Of a stretch of 64,000 nt of DNA, positions 18,581 to 26,916 are shown piece by piece (the first letter of the stretch is position 1; each line of letters begins with the position of its first letter). The notes beneath the pieces were generated by a model, which ran no database searches, was not told the origin of the DNA, and saw nothing but the letters and a program-made list of their open reading frames with translations. The translations under genes and the position numbers were made by a program. The stretch comes from Calditrichia bacterium (GTDB taxonomy: Bacteria > Calditrichota > Calditrichia > RBG-13-44-9 > J075): assembly GCA_028284905.1 (NCBI GenBank), contig JANQQU010000025.1, forward strand, positions 1 to 64,000, given 5' to 3'.

Positions 18581-19702
18581 ATGCTAAATTTGCCTGCCCC
18601 ACCTTCGCTTGCTGATGAAGATAAAATTCCCAGTCCGGCCCTGTTGATTTTCCCGGAAATCGCCAAACGGAATATTGCCAAAGCGACTGAAATCGCCGGC
18701 AATCCGAAGCGGCTCCGCCCCCATGTGAAAACCCATAAAATGCCGCAAATCATCCAAATGCATTTGGCGCAAGGCATCAACAAATTCAAATGCGCGACTT
18801 TGGCAGAAGTAAAGATGGTGGCAGAAGCCGGCGCCCGGGATGTGCTACTGGCCTATCCGTTGGTCGGACCGGAATATCAATATTTCTTTGAATTTGTGAA
18901 ACAATGGCCGGAGAAAACTTTTTCAGTCGTGGTTGATAATCTCGCTTCCGCGAAATTGCTGGCGGCGAAAGCGGAGGAGAACAGCACTCATCTGGCAACT
19001 TATATCGATATTGATAATGGCATGGAACGTACCGGCATTAAACCGGGGAAGGCCGCGTTTGAGTTATATGCCTATCTCGATAATTCGCCGCATCTGAAAG
19101 CCGCCGGATTGCATATCTATGATGGCCATCTCCATATTCATGATATCGAAAAACGAACACAAGCCTGCGATGCAGCATTTGCAGATATTCTTCAATTTTC
19201 CCAGGATCTCCAATCTGCAGGCTTTTCCTCTCCGGAGTTAATTTGTGGTGGCACGCCCACTTTTCCTGTTCATTCTCAATATGCCGATCGCATACTCAGT
19301 CCCGGCACCTATGTTTTCTGGGATGCCGGCTATGCCAACAGTTTTCAGGACTTGAAATTTGAATATGCCGCCTGGTTGTTAACCCGGGTTGTCAGTAAAC
19401 CGGGTAGCAATAAACTTTGCCTTGATCTGGGTTATAAAGCATTGGCCTCGGAGATGAATGAGTCGCGGGTGGTATTAGCTGGTCTGGATGATGCGAAAAT
19501 GGTTGGGCATAGTGAAGAGCATCTGGTTCTTGAATCCAACTTCGTTGACAACTACAAGGTTGGAGATGTCATATACGCTTTGCCGTGGCATATTTGCCCT
19601 ACTGTTGCGCTTTATGATCGATGCTATGTCGTTGAAAATAAACAATTAATGAGCACCTGGCCGATTGTCGCCCGGCAGCGGACATTTGAAAATTATGCCT
19701 GA
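18581..19702 (+). CDS. D-threonine aldolase / D-serine dehydratase-like PLP enzyme
   Basis: A 373-residue protein from the ATG at 18581, four nt after the RidA stop. A TTG at 18560 is possible but would overlap RidA and add an unconserved heptapeptide. It has the alanine-racemase-type N-terminal barrel with PLP lysine in RPHVKTHK (Lys50). The C-terminal beta domain carries the metal site PWHICPT (His337 and Cys339), the signature of D-threonine aldolases and zinc D-serine dehydratases. Substrate is probably a D-beta-hydroxy amino acid, giving glycine plus aldehyde, or pyruvate plus ammonia from D-serine. The following dipeptidase gene overlaps its stop by 8 nt (ATGCCTGA), so translation is probably coupled. 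Confidence 0.9.
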   Translation: MLNLPAPPSLADEDKIPSPALLIFPEIAKRNIAKATEIAGNPKRLRPHVKTHKMPQIIQMHLAQGINKFKCATLAEVKMVAEAGARDVLLAYPLVGPEYQYFFEFVKQWPEKTFSVVVDNLASAKLLAAKAEENSTHLATYIDIDNGMERTGIKPGKAAFELYAYLDNSPHLKAAGLHIYDGHLHIHDIEKRTQACDAAFADILQFSQDLQSAGFSSPELICGGTPTFPVHSQYADRILSPGTYVFWDAGYANSFQDLKFEYAAWLLTRVVSKPGSNKLCLDLGYKALASEMNESRVVLAGLDDAKMVGHSEEHLVLESNFVDNYKVGDVIYALPWHICPTVALYDRCYVVENKQLMSTWPIVARQRTFENYA

Positions 19703-20771
19703 TAAACCTTTTATTTTTGATGCCCACCTGGATCTGTCCATGAATGCCATGGAGTGGAATCGCGATTTGCGCTGGCCGGTGGCAGATCTCCGCGCTTCTG
19801 AAAAGGGAAAACATGATAAACCGGATCGTGGAAATAGCACTGTCTCTTTCCCGGCACTGCGGGAAGGCAATATTGGGCTGGTAGTGGCGACACAAATTGC
19901 CCGCTACGTGGCACCGAATGGGGAACTGCCCGGCTGGCATTCCCAGGAACAGGCCTGGGCACAAACCCAGGGGCAACTCGCCTGGTATCGTAGTATGGAG
20001 GAGGTCGGCGTGTTGCAGCAAATCAAGGGCGGGAAAGCATTGGCAGATCATCTCCGCCGCTGGCATGCGGATAGTAAAAATACCCCAATCGGTTACATTC
20101 TTAGCCTTGAGGGCGCAGATTCCCTGGTTTCACTCGCGCATGTGGAAAAAGCGTATCAGGAAGGGCTACGTGCTATCGGCCCTGCACACTATGGCCCGGG
20201 CATATATGCCCAGGGAACCAATGCCGCTGGTGGTATCGGTGTTAAAGGGCAGGAATTGCTGAAAGAGATGGAACGCCTGAACATCATTCTCGATGCCACT
20301 CATCTTTGCGACGATTCCTTCTGGGAAGCACTGGATTGTTCTGGCGGGCCGGTTTGGGCCAGCCATAGCAATTGCCGCAGTCTGGTAGCGCATAATCGAC
20401 AGTTTAGCGACGAACAATTGAAAATCTTGCTTGAAAGGGAAGCTGTTATCGGCATACCGCTAGATGCCTGGATGATGGTGCCCGATTGGCAGCGTGGCGT
20501 TTCAACGCCGGAGTCCATGAGCGTTACTCTGGAGACAATGGTCGATCACATCGATCATATTTGTCAATTAGCCGGAAATGCCCAACATGTCGGGATCGGC
20601 AGTGATCTGGATGGTGGGTTTGGCAAGGAGCAGTGTCCCCATGATCTCGATACGATTGCCGATTTGCAAAAACTGCCCCGATTGTTAAAACGAAGAGGAT
20701 ACAGTGAAGAGAATATCGAGGGTATACTTTCGAAAAATTTTATTGACTTTTTATTACGGACCTGGCGTTAG
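19695..20771 (+). CDS. Membrane dipeptidase family (M19) zinc peptidase
   Basis: A 358-residue protein from the ATG at 19695 inside the ATGCCTGA overlap. The longer frame from 19665 would overlap the previous gene by 38 nt. All binuclear zinc ligands of renal-type dipeptidases can be placed: DAHLD (His11, Asp13), SLEGAD (Glu139), DATHL (His203), WASHS (His224) and the substrate-site Asp304 in GSDLDGG. There is no signal peptide, so it probably acts in the cytoplasm. M19 enzymes cleave dipeptides and tolerate D-residues at the C-terminal position. Together with the D-amino-acid enzyme upstream and the symporter downstream this suggests use of L-D or D-containing dipeptides, for example from cell-wall peptides. 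Confidence 0.92.
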   Translation: MPDKPFIFDAHLDLSMNAMEWNRDLRWPVADLRASEKGKHDKPDRGNSTVSFPALREGNIGLVVATQIARYVAPNGELPGWHSQEQAWAQTQGQLAWYRSMEEVGVLQQIKGGKALADHLRRWHADSKNTPIGYILSLEGADSLVSLAHVEKAYQEGLRAIGPAHYGPGIYAQGTNAAGGIGVKGQELLKEMERLNIILDATHLCDDSFWEALDCSGGPVWASHSNCRSLVAHNRQFSDEQLKILLEREAVIGIPLDAWMMVPDWQRGVSTPESMSVTLETMVDHIDHICQLAGNAQHVGIGSDLDGGFGKEQCPHDLDTIADLQKLPRLLKRRGYSEENIEGILSKNFIDFLLRTWR

Positions 20772-20808
20772 TATTTACTCTTTCCAAAGCCCTTGTTCGC
20801 CAGTTACT

Positions 20809-20949
20809 CGTTCCAATCCCGGCTGCCGGGATGGAACGCCATAGGATCAAAACTCTGTTTTGAGTTTGCAAAGAAGATTTAACTGTATACCCTGTGATGA
20901 GCGAAACAGAGTTTCTTGAAAAACGCATCGCAAAACCGGAGTTTTGCGA
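20809..20949. repeat. Cluster of small hairpins between dipeptidase and symporter genes
   Basis: Within 140 nt there are: a hairpin 20809-20838 (CGTTCC..CCCGG / CCGGGATGGAACG, loop CTG, one bulge); AAACTC/GAGTTT at 20850-20867; an 11-bp element AAACTCTGTTT (20850-20860) whose exact complement lies at 20904-20914; and TCGCAAAAC (20928-20936) / GTTTTGCGA (20941-20949) with a 4-nt loop. It may be a composite palindromic repeat that sets differential expression of the symporter. Confidence 0.55.
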
Positions 20950-21021
20950 CGAGAGGAGAATTTATATTAAGCAAGAATGTAAAAAAAAATCTGAACATAG
21001 ATATTTCTCAAGGAGCTAAAC

Positions 21022-22470
21022 ATCGATACCCAGTTATTTCTCATCGTCTTTTTTTCCTATCTCAGTTTAATGATTTTTATCGGTTGGTTCGTGTCCCGCA
21101 AACATCAGGGTGGAGAGGCATTTCTGATGGGCGGTCGCCAGCTCAGCCTGGGATTGTTATTAGGAACAATTATCGCCACGATGGTCGGCACCGGCTCCAG
21201 TATGGGCGCAGTGTCCAATGGCTATCAAAATGGCTGGGGTGGGGCGCTGTTTGGGATTGGCGGCGGCCTGGGAATTATTATTCTTACATTCCTTTTTGCA
21301 GGGATGCGCCGCTATAATTTCCTGACGATGACGGAAGAAATCGCCTTTTATTACGGCGCTAATAAAACCCTGAAAGCAATCGTCGCGTTTATCCTTTATC
21401 TGGCTTCGATTGGCTGGCTGGGCGCGCATATCCTTGGGGGCAGTTTTTACTTAAGCTGGAGCTCCGGACTGGATCTGCTCACCTGTAAAATCATTTCCGC
21501 GAGCGGTTTTGCCCTTTATGTGATTATTGGTGGCTATCTTGCCGTCGTCTGGACGGATACCATTCAGGCCGTCATTCTTTTTTGTGGGTTTATTGCATTG
21601 TCGATTATTGCTATTCCCGCGGCCGGTGGCATGGAAAATATCCAGGCAACAGTGCCTCCGGAAAATTTATCATTTTTAGGGATTGAAAAAAGTGGTTTAG
21701 TGCCGGCGATCTCTTTAAGCGTCGCCATTGCTGTTGGGGTATTGGCGGCGCCCTCCTTTCGCCAGCGGATTTATACCGCACGGACAATTTCATTGGCAAA
21801 AAAGAGTTTTATGATTTCAGCAATCGCATATTTTCTATTCTCAATATTGCCGGTGATTATTGGACTGAGTGCCTATACGATTGATCCGTCGTTAGAAAAT
21901 AGCAACATGGCTTTCCCCTTTATGGCGACAACGATTTTACCACCATTGATCGGAATGCTTGTGCTGGTCAGCGGACTTAGTGCGACGATGTCTTCCGGCG
22001 ATTCGGACGCCTTAACCGGGGTGACGATTTTACTGCGCGATGTCTGGATCGTGCTTACCGGAAAGCTCCCGGCAAAAGAAAATGTGGTGAAATATTCCCG
22101 TTGGGCGATTACCTTCAGCATCCTATTGGCTTTTTCTTTCGGTATTCTGGCGGAAGATATTCTCGGGTACATTACCAAAATGACCTCGACATTAATGTCT
22201 GGTATTTGTGTGGTGGCCGTCCTGGGTCGTCTCTGGAATAGAGCTACCTGGCAAGGTGCTATTGCCGCTTTAATTAGCGGCTCAGCAATCTCGTTTATCA
22301 TTTTGACAAGTGCAGATTATGCTGCCTATTGGGGGAACCCGATTATTCCGGCGCTGATATTTGCAACCATCTCGCATATCATCGTTAGTTTGCTAACGCC
22401 GGCAAATACTGTTTCCCGGGAAGCTGCGTTGGAAATTATCAACCGGGAGCGAAAGGTAATGGATATCTAA
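21022..22470 (+). CDS. Sodium:solute symporter family protein, probable ATC start
   Basis: An SSS-family transporter (482 residues if begun at 21022). The first in-frame ATG (21070) lies in the middle of membrane helix 1, which would leave a truncated helix and no ribosome site. In the same frame, AAGGAG (21010-21015) sits six nt before ATC at 21022, and the codons from there (IDTQLFLIVFFSYLSL) complete a normal first helix. I therefore propose the non-standard ATC, or an ATG changed by mutation or base-calling error. About 12-13 helices follow, including the SSS helix-1/2 signature region (GGRQLSLGLLLGTIIATMVG). It probably imports the amino acid or peptide substrate handled by the three preceding genes. 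Confidence 0.85.
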   Translation: MDTQLFLIVFFSYLSLMIFIGWFVSRKHQGGEAFLMGGRQLSLGLLLGTIIATMVGTGSSMGAVSNGYQNGWGGALFGIGGGLGIIILTFLFAGMRRYNFLTMTEEIAFYYGANKTLKAIVAFILYLASIGWLGAHILGGSFYLSWSSGLDLLTCKIISASGFALYVIIGGYLAVVWTDTIQAVILFCGFIALSIIAIPAAGGMENIQATVPPENLSFLGIEKSGLVPAISLSVAIAVGVLAAPSFRQRIYTARTISLAKKSFMISAIAYFLFSILPVIIGLSAYTIDPSLENSNMAFPFMATTILPPLIGMLVLVSGLSATMSSGDSDALTGVTILLRDVWIVLTGKLPAKENVVKYSRWAITFSILLAFSFGILAEDILGYITKMTSTLMSGICVVAVLGRLWNRATWQGAIAALISGSAISFIILTSADYAAYWGNPIIPALIFATISHIIVSLLTPANTVSREAALEIINRERKVMDI

Positions 22471-22505
22471 GCTGCCATCGGACTGAAAAAAGCGGAATTG
22501 GCAGC
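22471..22505. terminator. Weak hairpin between convergent genes
   Basis: GCTGCCA (22471-22477) and TGGCAGC (22499-22505) pair across a 21-nt loop directly after the symporter stop and just before the convergent membrane-protein gene ends. There is no good T-tract, so it is only a possible terminator. Confidence 0.3.
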
Positions 22506-22514
22506 CTTGGAGGG

Positions 22515-23144
22515 TTAGGGATTCCGCAAAGCTTTCGATACAAATAAATGCGAAGTATGGACATGGTAGCTACACCAACAGGTAATGCCGAGCCACTTGG
22601 CGCCATCCTCATAAAAATATAGCCAGTCACCTATTTCTGTTAGCCAGGGCTCCAGAATGATATCAATACCGACGGACATTGCCAGGAATCCCAATGCCAT
22701 TCCCAGGAAGATGTATTTCGAGCTCAGTATCGTTTCCCGGTAAATAATCAGGTATACCAGCACAGACAGGCCCAATAACAAAAAGATGATCTTTTCATCG
22801 ATGCCGAAATAACGGGCAGCGAGATCTTCGTGAATAAGAAAGAGATCATCCAGCATAAGGTAGGCAGATAAAAGGGCTGAATAGAGCAGAAATCCAAAGT
22901 GTTCTGAGCGATGAATGGTCTGTAAAACGACCGCAGCAAAAAAACTGACGGCAGCTGCAACACACCATAAGAGAATCCCCAGGGAAGATAAAGCCCCAAA
23001 AAGCGGATGAATATTGGCAATGCCGGAAACGTCTGTCGTTAACAAAGGAATGCTAACCCGCCCGGTTGCACCCGCAAATGCGATCAAAGAAAGGATCAGC
23101 AGGGCAGGGACAAGTGTAATTACATACTGGTTTTTAATCAACAA
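22515..23144 (-). CDS. Polytopic membrane protein of unknown function
   Basis: A 209-residue protein from a TTG at 23144, preferred because GAGGGG lies nine nt before it. The frame can extend to a TTG at 23210, but that has no ribosome site. Five to six hydrophobic helices are visible (for example YVITLVPALLILSLIAFAG, YIFLGMALGFLAMSVGIDI). Acidic and histidine residues are concentrated at membrane borders: MLDDLFLIHED and YFYEDGAKWLGI, then CWCSYHVHTSH. Such D/E/H clusters might bind a metal, but I do not recognise the family. It is convergent with the symporter operon and unlikely to belong to it. Confidence 0.65.
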   Translation of the reverse strand: MLIKNQYVITLVPALLILSLIAFAGATGRVSIPLLTTDVSGIANIHPLFGALSSLGILLWCVAAAVSFFAAVVLQTIHRSEHFGFLLYSALLSAYLMLDDLFLIHEDLAARYFGIDEKIIFLLLGLSVLVYLIIYRETILSSKYIFLGMALGFLAMSVGIDIILEPWLTEIGDWLYFYEDGAKWLGITCWCSYHVHTSHLFVSKALRNP

Positions 23145-23491
23145 TGAAATCCGCCCCTCAATTGTATAAATGGTTATTGAAATATTTAGTCGCCTAGTTA
23201 TAACGAGCAAGGCAAACAGAAATTTAAATGATGAAATATCTTTCTAAGGCTGTGCTTGATATTTACTGATAAAATATTCTGAAAACAATAGTAGCCAATT
23301 TCGAATGATTCTAATTTATAATATAACTCTTAGTATTTCGTGATTTATTTCATTCATTGAATTTAGATGGTATTTTTTTTTCCGAAGCGGTGCAGGGGGG
23401 CGTATAAGATACTTAAGAAAGATTTCAACAACTGAAACATATTAATAAATTACTCGTTTCTACATTAATTAGTTTTACAAATGGGTAAATA
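23145..23491. other. Divergent intergenic region, AT-rich
   Basis: Lies between the minus-strand membrane protein and the plus-strand PadR gene, so it should carry promoters in both directions and any PadR operator. A T-rich run (23369-23378) and a G-rich patch (23393-23400) are visible, but no convincing palindrome. No gene is supported here. Confidence 0.5.
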
Positions 23492-23815
23492 ATGAAAAAT
23501 AATTTAGGCGAATTCGAAGAGATTGTTCTGTTGCTGGTCGCAGCCCAGCATGATGAGGCATATGGGCTGTCCATTACCGAGGCGATCGAAAACGAGCTAA
23601 ATCGTTCCGTAACCATGAGCAGTGTGCATACTTCACTGTATCGTCTGGAAGAGAAAGGGTTTGTCCGCTCTCGTGTTGGCGGGGCGACTACTATGCGGGG
23701 AGGGCGGCGCAAGCGGCTTTTTACCATTACTGCATCCGGAAAAACTGCTTTGAAAAAATCTATGGCAGTGCGGCAAAAATTGTGGAACATGATTCCCGCA
23801 ACGGTGATGGAGTAG
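23492..23815 (+). CDS. PadR-family transcriptional regulator
   Basis: A 107-residue winged-helix protein with the PadR layout: helix 1 (FEEIVLLLVAAQHDEAYGLS), recognition region (SSVHTSLYRLEEKGFVRSR), and wing (RRKRLFTITASGKTALKK). The long C-terminal dimerisation helices of larger PadR proteins are short here. The ATG of the ABC permease follows two nt after its stop. PadR next to a 'permease prefix' FtsX protein is a recurring pair in Bacteroidota and Acidobacteria. It presumably represses its own operon until a ligand is bound. Confidence 0.9.
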   Translation: MKNNLGEFEEIVLLLVAAQHDEAYGLSITEAIENELNRSVTMSSVHTSLYRLEEKGFVRSRVGGATTMRGGRRKRLFTITASGKTALKKSMAVRQKLWNMIPATVME

Positions 23816-23817
23816 CT

Positions 23818-26457
23818 ATGAATCAACAGCCGATACAACCCCCGAAACGAGCAGAACGGTTCTTCCAATGGTATTGCCGGAATGAATTGCAGGAATCGAT
23901 TCTCGGTGATTTACAAGAGCGCTTTTATGCTGATCTGGAAAAATTCGGAAAGCGCCGGGCGCGCCTGAAATACTGGCTAAATACGATCCGTTTTATCAAT
24001 CGATATACATTGAAGAACCGCAAGCAGCACACATTCCAAGAGAAAGGAATCAATGTTATGTTCCGTCACCATCTGCTCACTTCCTATCGAAATATCGCCC
24101 GGCATAAGGTATACGCTTTTATTAATATCACCGGACTGGCGGTCGGTTTGGCCAGTTGTTTACTGATCGCAAATTTTCTTTATCATGAAATGAGCTTCGA
24201 TCGTTTTCATGAAAAATCAGAAAATATTTACAGAATTAATACTTTTTTTCAGAATCGATCCGGTGACGCGACAAAGATGGTGAATACCCCACCCGCACTG
24301 GTGCCCGGATTAATGAACACTTTCCCGGAAATAAAATACTCGACGCAGTTGAGATATGCAAGGCGGGCACTCTTCGAAAAAGAGAACCGGCGTTTTTACG
24401 AAAGCAATGGATTCTTTGCCGATTCACTTTTCCTGGAAATTTTTAGCTTTTCTTTGCTTGAGGGGGATAATAGCGTTGCGCTGGATTTGCCAAATACCAT
24501 TGTCCTTAGCTGGGAAATGGCCATCAAGTATTTTGGCAGTTCGGATCCGATGGGGCAAACCCTGACCATGAATAACAATCTCACTTTGAAAGTGACTGGT
24601 ATTCTGGCGCCAATTCCGGACAATTCGCATATACAATTCGATTTTCTGGTGTCATTTCCCACCTACCAGGTGCCGGACGGATACTTATCTGATTTAACCA
24701 GCTGGAGCTGGCTGGGATTTTTAAGCTATCTGGAGCTTCATCCTGGTGCCGACCCAATAGCGTTGCAGGAAAAAATCAAACAATTATATGAGGATAATAC
24801 CTCTGAGAACCGCGCCGATTATATCTTTCAGGTGCAAGCACTGAGTGATATCTATCTAGGTTCCGCGGACCTGGTCGATGATCTGGCCAGTAATATCCAG
24901 ATTGGCAATCGGTTTACCATATATGCCCTGGGTGTTGTTGCCATATTAATTTTACTGATCGCCAGTTTTAATTTCATGAATTTATCCATTGCTGTTTCGG
25001 TCAGCCGGGGGAAAGAAATCGGCCTGCGGAAAATGCTCGGCGCGGATAAAGGTGGCCTGGTTGCACAATTATTGACCGAAGCGGTTGTATTATCCTTGAT
25101 TAGTTTGGCAATTGCCTATTTACTAAGCTGGCTGGCTTTTCCTTATCTGCGTGATCTGCTGGAATGGCAATTATCAATCGATGCTAAACAGGTTCTGTAT
25201 TCACTCCCGTTTGCGTTTACACTAACGTTGTTGCTGGGGATTAGCGCCGGAATTTATCCCGCCCTGAGACTCTCCGGACGGAAGGCGGTCATCGCCTTGA
25301 AAAGCAATATGAAGAATAATCTCAGCGCTGGTGCCAATCTGAGAAAATTGCTCATTGCCGTACAGTTCTGTATCTCAATCTCACTGATCATCGCAACCAT
25401 GGTAATTACTGAACAAATCCAATATTTGTCGAATCAGGAACTGGGTTTCGATCAGGAAAATGTTGTTGTAATTAAACTGCTCCCGGAAGACATGAACCGT
25501 TATTATGAGCCATTTAAGAACAAACTGCTTGAGAATCATCATATCGTTAATGTCAGTCAAAGTCAGCGACCGATGGGCGATCCCTGGCCGGTAAATGCAA
25601 CGCTGGTTGTTGGTCGGGATGAATCCGAAGTGAAGCAGGTATTGGGCAGCCAGGTCGGATACGACTATTTTGAAACCATGGGCATCAAATTGAAAGAGGG
25701 ACGGTCATTTTCTCCGGCATTTGTCGAAGATCCCACCAGAAGCGTTATCCTCAGTGAGAAAACAGTAGATTATTTAGGGTTGGAAGATCCCGTTGGAAAA
25801 GAGATATGGTATTTCTCAATCGATGGTCCACGGACAATCATTGGGGTGGTCGAAAATTTCAACTTTCTCTCACTCCATAGTGAAATTTCTCCGACGTTAT
25901 TGATTATGCCAATTGTCGATGTCAAATATCTCTATGTGCGATTAACCCCCGGAAATGTAGGGGAGAAGATCGCAGCCCTGGAAAATGCTTGGGCAACAAC
26001 AGCGCCGGACGTGCCGTTGGAATTTAGCTTTATGGATGATCAATTGAATCAGCTTTATCAAAAGGAAGCAAATCTTTCTTACCTGATCGGCGGCTTTTCT
26101 GCACTGGCAATTTTACTGGCTTGCCTGGGTTTATACGGTCTGGTTGCCTTTTCGGTGAATCAGCGGAAGAAAGAAGTTGGTATTCGCAAAATTCTTGGTG
26201 CGACAGTCCCTTCGCTGTTATTTCGCTTTTCCCGGCAGTATATCTATCTTATAATCGCAGCAGCAATCGTTGCAATTCCCGCAGTGCAATATGTGCTGAA
26301 CATTTGGTTAGAGAACTTTGCTTACCGGATTGAGATTAGTTGGTGGATTTATCTAATTTCAACTATTGCCTTAATTGTCATTGCGTTCTCTACAATTAGC
26401 TATCAAGCAGTAAAAGCAGCGATGGCAAATCCTGTAAACATTTTACGGGATGAGTAA
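23818..26457 (+). CDS. MacB/FtsX-type ABC transporter permease with prefix domain
   Basis: An 879-residue protein from the ATG at 23818, directly after the PadR stop. A start at 23782 would overlap PadR by 34 nt. Residues about 10-60 (RFFQWYCRNELQESILGDL) are the 'permease prefix' domain. Then come a membrane helix (~96-120), a MacB periplasmic core domain (YHEMSFDRFHEKSENIYRIN), a first FtsX core with three helices (~366-495, EIGLRKMLGADKGGL), a second helix (~510-530), a second periplasmic domain, and a second FtsX core (~754-874, EVGIRKILGATVPSL). It is thus a fused double permease. No ATPase gene lies beside it, so it needs a partner encoded elsewhere. MacB-like systems extrude peptides, lipids or antibiotics, or drive mechanotransmission. 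Confidence 0.92.
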   Translation: MNQQPIQPPKRAERFFQWYCRNELQESILGDLQERFYADLEKFGKRRARLKYWLNTIRFINRYTLKNRKQHTFQEKGINVMFRHHLLTSYRNIARHKVYAFINITGLAVGLASCLLIANFLYHEMSFDRFHEKSENIYRINTFFQNRSGDATKMVNTPPALVPGLMNTFPEIKYSTQLRYARRALFEKENRRFYESNGFFADSLFLEIFSFSLLEGDNSVALDLPNTIVLSWEMAIKYFGSSDPMGQTLTMNNNLTLKVTGILAPIPDNSHIQFDFLVSFPTYQVPDGYLSDLTSWSWLGFLSYLELHPGADPIALQEKIKQLYEDNTSENRADYIFQVQALSDIYLGSADLVDDLASNIQIGNRFTIYALGVVAILILLIASFNFMNLSIAVSVSRGKEIGLRKMLGADKGGLVAQLLTEAVVLSLISLAIAYLLSWLAFPYLRDLLEWQLSIDAKQVLYSLPFAFTLTLLLGISAGIYPALRLSGRKAVIALKSNMKNNLSAGANLRKLLIAVQFCISISLIIATMVITEQIQYLSNQELGFDQENVVVIKLLPEDMNRYYEPFKNKLLENHHIVNVSQSQRPMGDPWPVNATLVVGRDESEVKQVLGSQVGYDYFETMGIKLKEGRSFSPAFVEDPTRSVILSEKTVDYLGLEDPVGKEIWYFSIDGPRTIIGVVENFNFLSLHSEISPTLLIMPIVDVKYLYVRLTPGNVGEKIAALENAWATTAPDVPLEFSFMDDQLNQLYQKEANLSYLIGGFSALAILLACLGLYGLVAFSVNQRKKEVGIRKILGATVPSLLFRFSRQYIYLIIAAAIVAIPAVQYVLNIWLENFAYRIEISWWIYLISTIALIVIAFSTISYQAVKAAMANPVNILRDE

Positions 26458-26880
26458 AGCCGGCAAAAAATATTACTTTTGTTTTTTTCTGAAATATATA
26501 GCGCATGTTTTCGACGCTGGTGATCGACTTTTATCGTCAGCGTAGGCAAAAATACCGAATTGCGCATCTTCCAAATGATGTGCCAAATTTCTCGACCATC
26601 TTTAATATCGAAGACCTTGATAGTTACTTCATTTGTGCCGCTTATCATTCTTGCACAAGTTGGTGCGGCCTTTTACTAACCCAGCGTAATGTTATCCGCC
26701 TTTGTTGCCAAAATTTCATTGGAGTACCAGATTTCTCCATTTTTTTTACGGTGTTCCGAACAGAACTTCCTGAAGAAGACGTCGTATGGAAGAAGTATAT
26801 TCTTCGATATCGAAATGATGAGCCAATAGCTACAGTGAGCCTGAATAAGGGAATTAACAAGGTGATGTGTAATATTGTAT
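26458..26880 (-). pseudogene. Possible decayed gene, unrecognised
   Basis: No intact gene is supported here. On the minus strand one frame reads RKKNGEIWYSNEILATKAD, hits two adjacent stops (about 26675-26680), then continues as MISGTNEVTIKVFDIKDGRE and EIWHIIWKMRN. Upstream of an A-run the continuation is in another frame (FRYRRIYFFHTTSSSG). This protein-like composition broken by two stops and a probable frameshift suggests a pseudogene. The parent family is not recognised, and a chance origin is possible. The plus-strand frame at 26505-26903 looks less protein-like. Confidence 0.25.
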
Positions 26881-26916
26881 ATGATAATCGTACGGGTAAA
26901 TAAGCAGGGGAAAGTT

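Noticed and set aside
26505-26903. Open frame of 132 codons on the plus strand
   Set aside because: Composition (Cys, Phe and Ile rich, no motif) looks non-coding; the minus strand looks more protein-like though broken.
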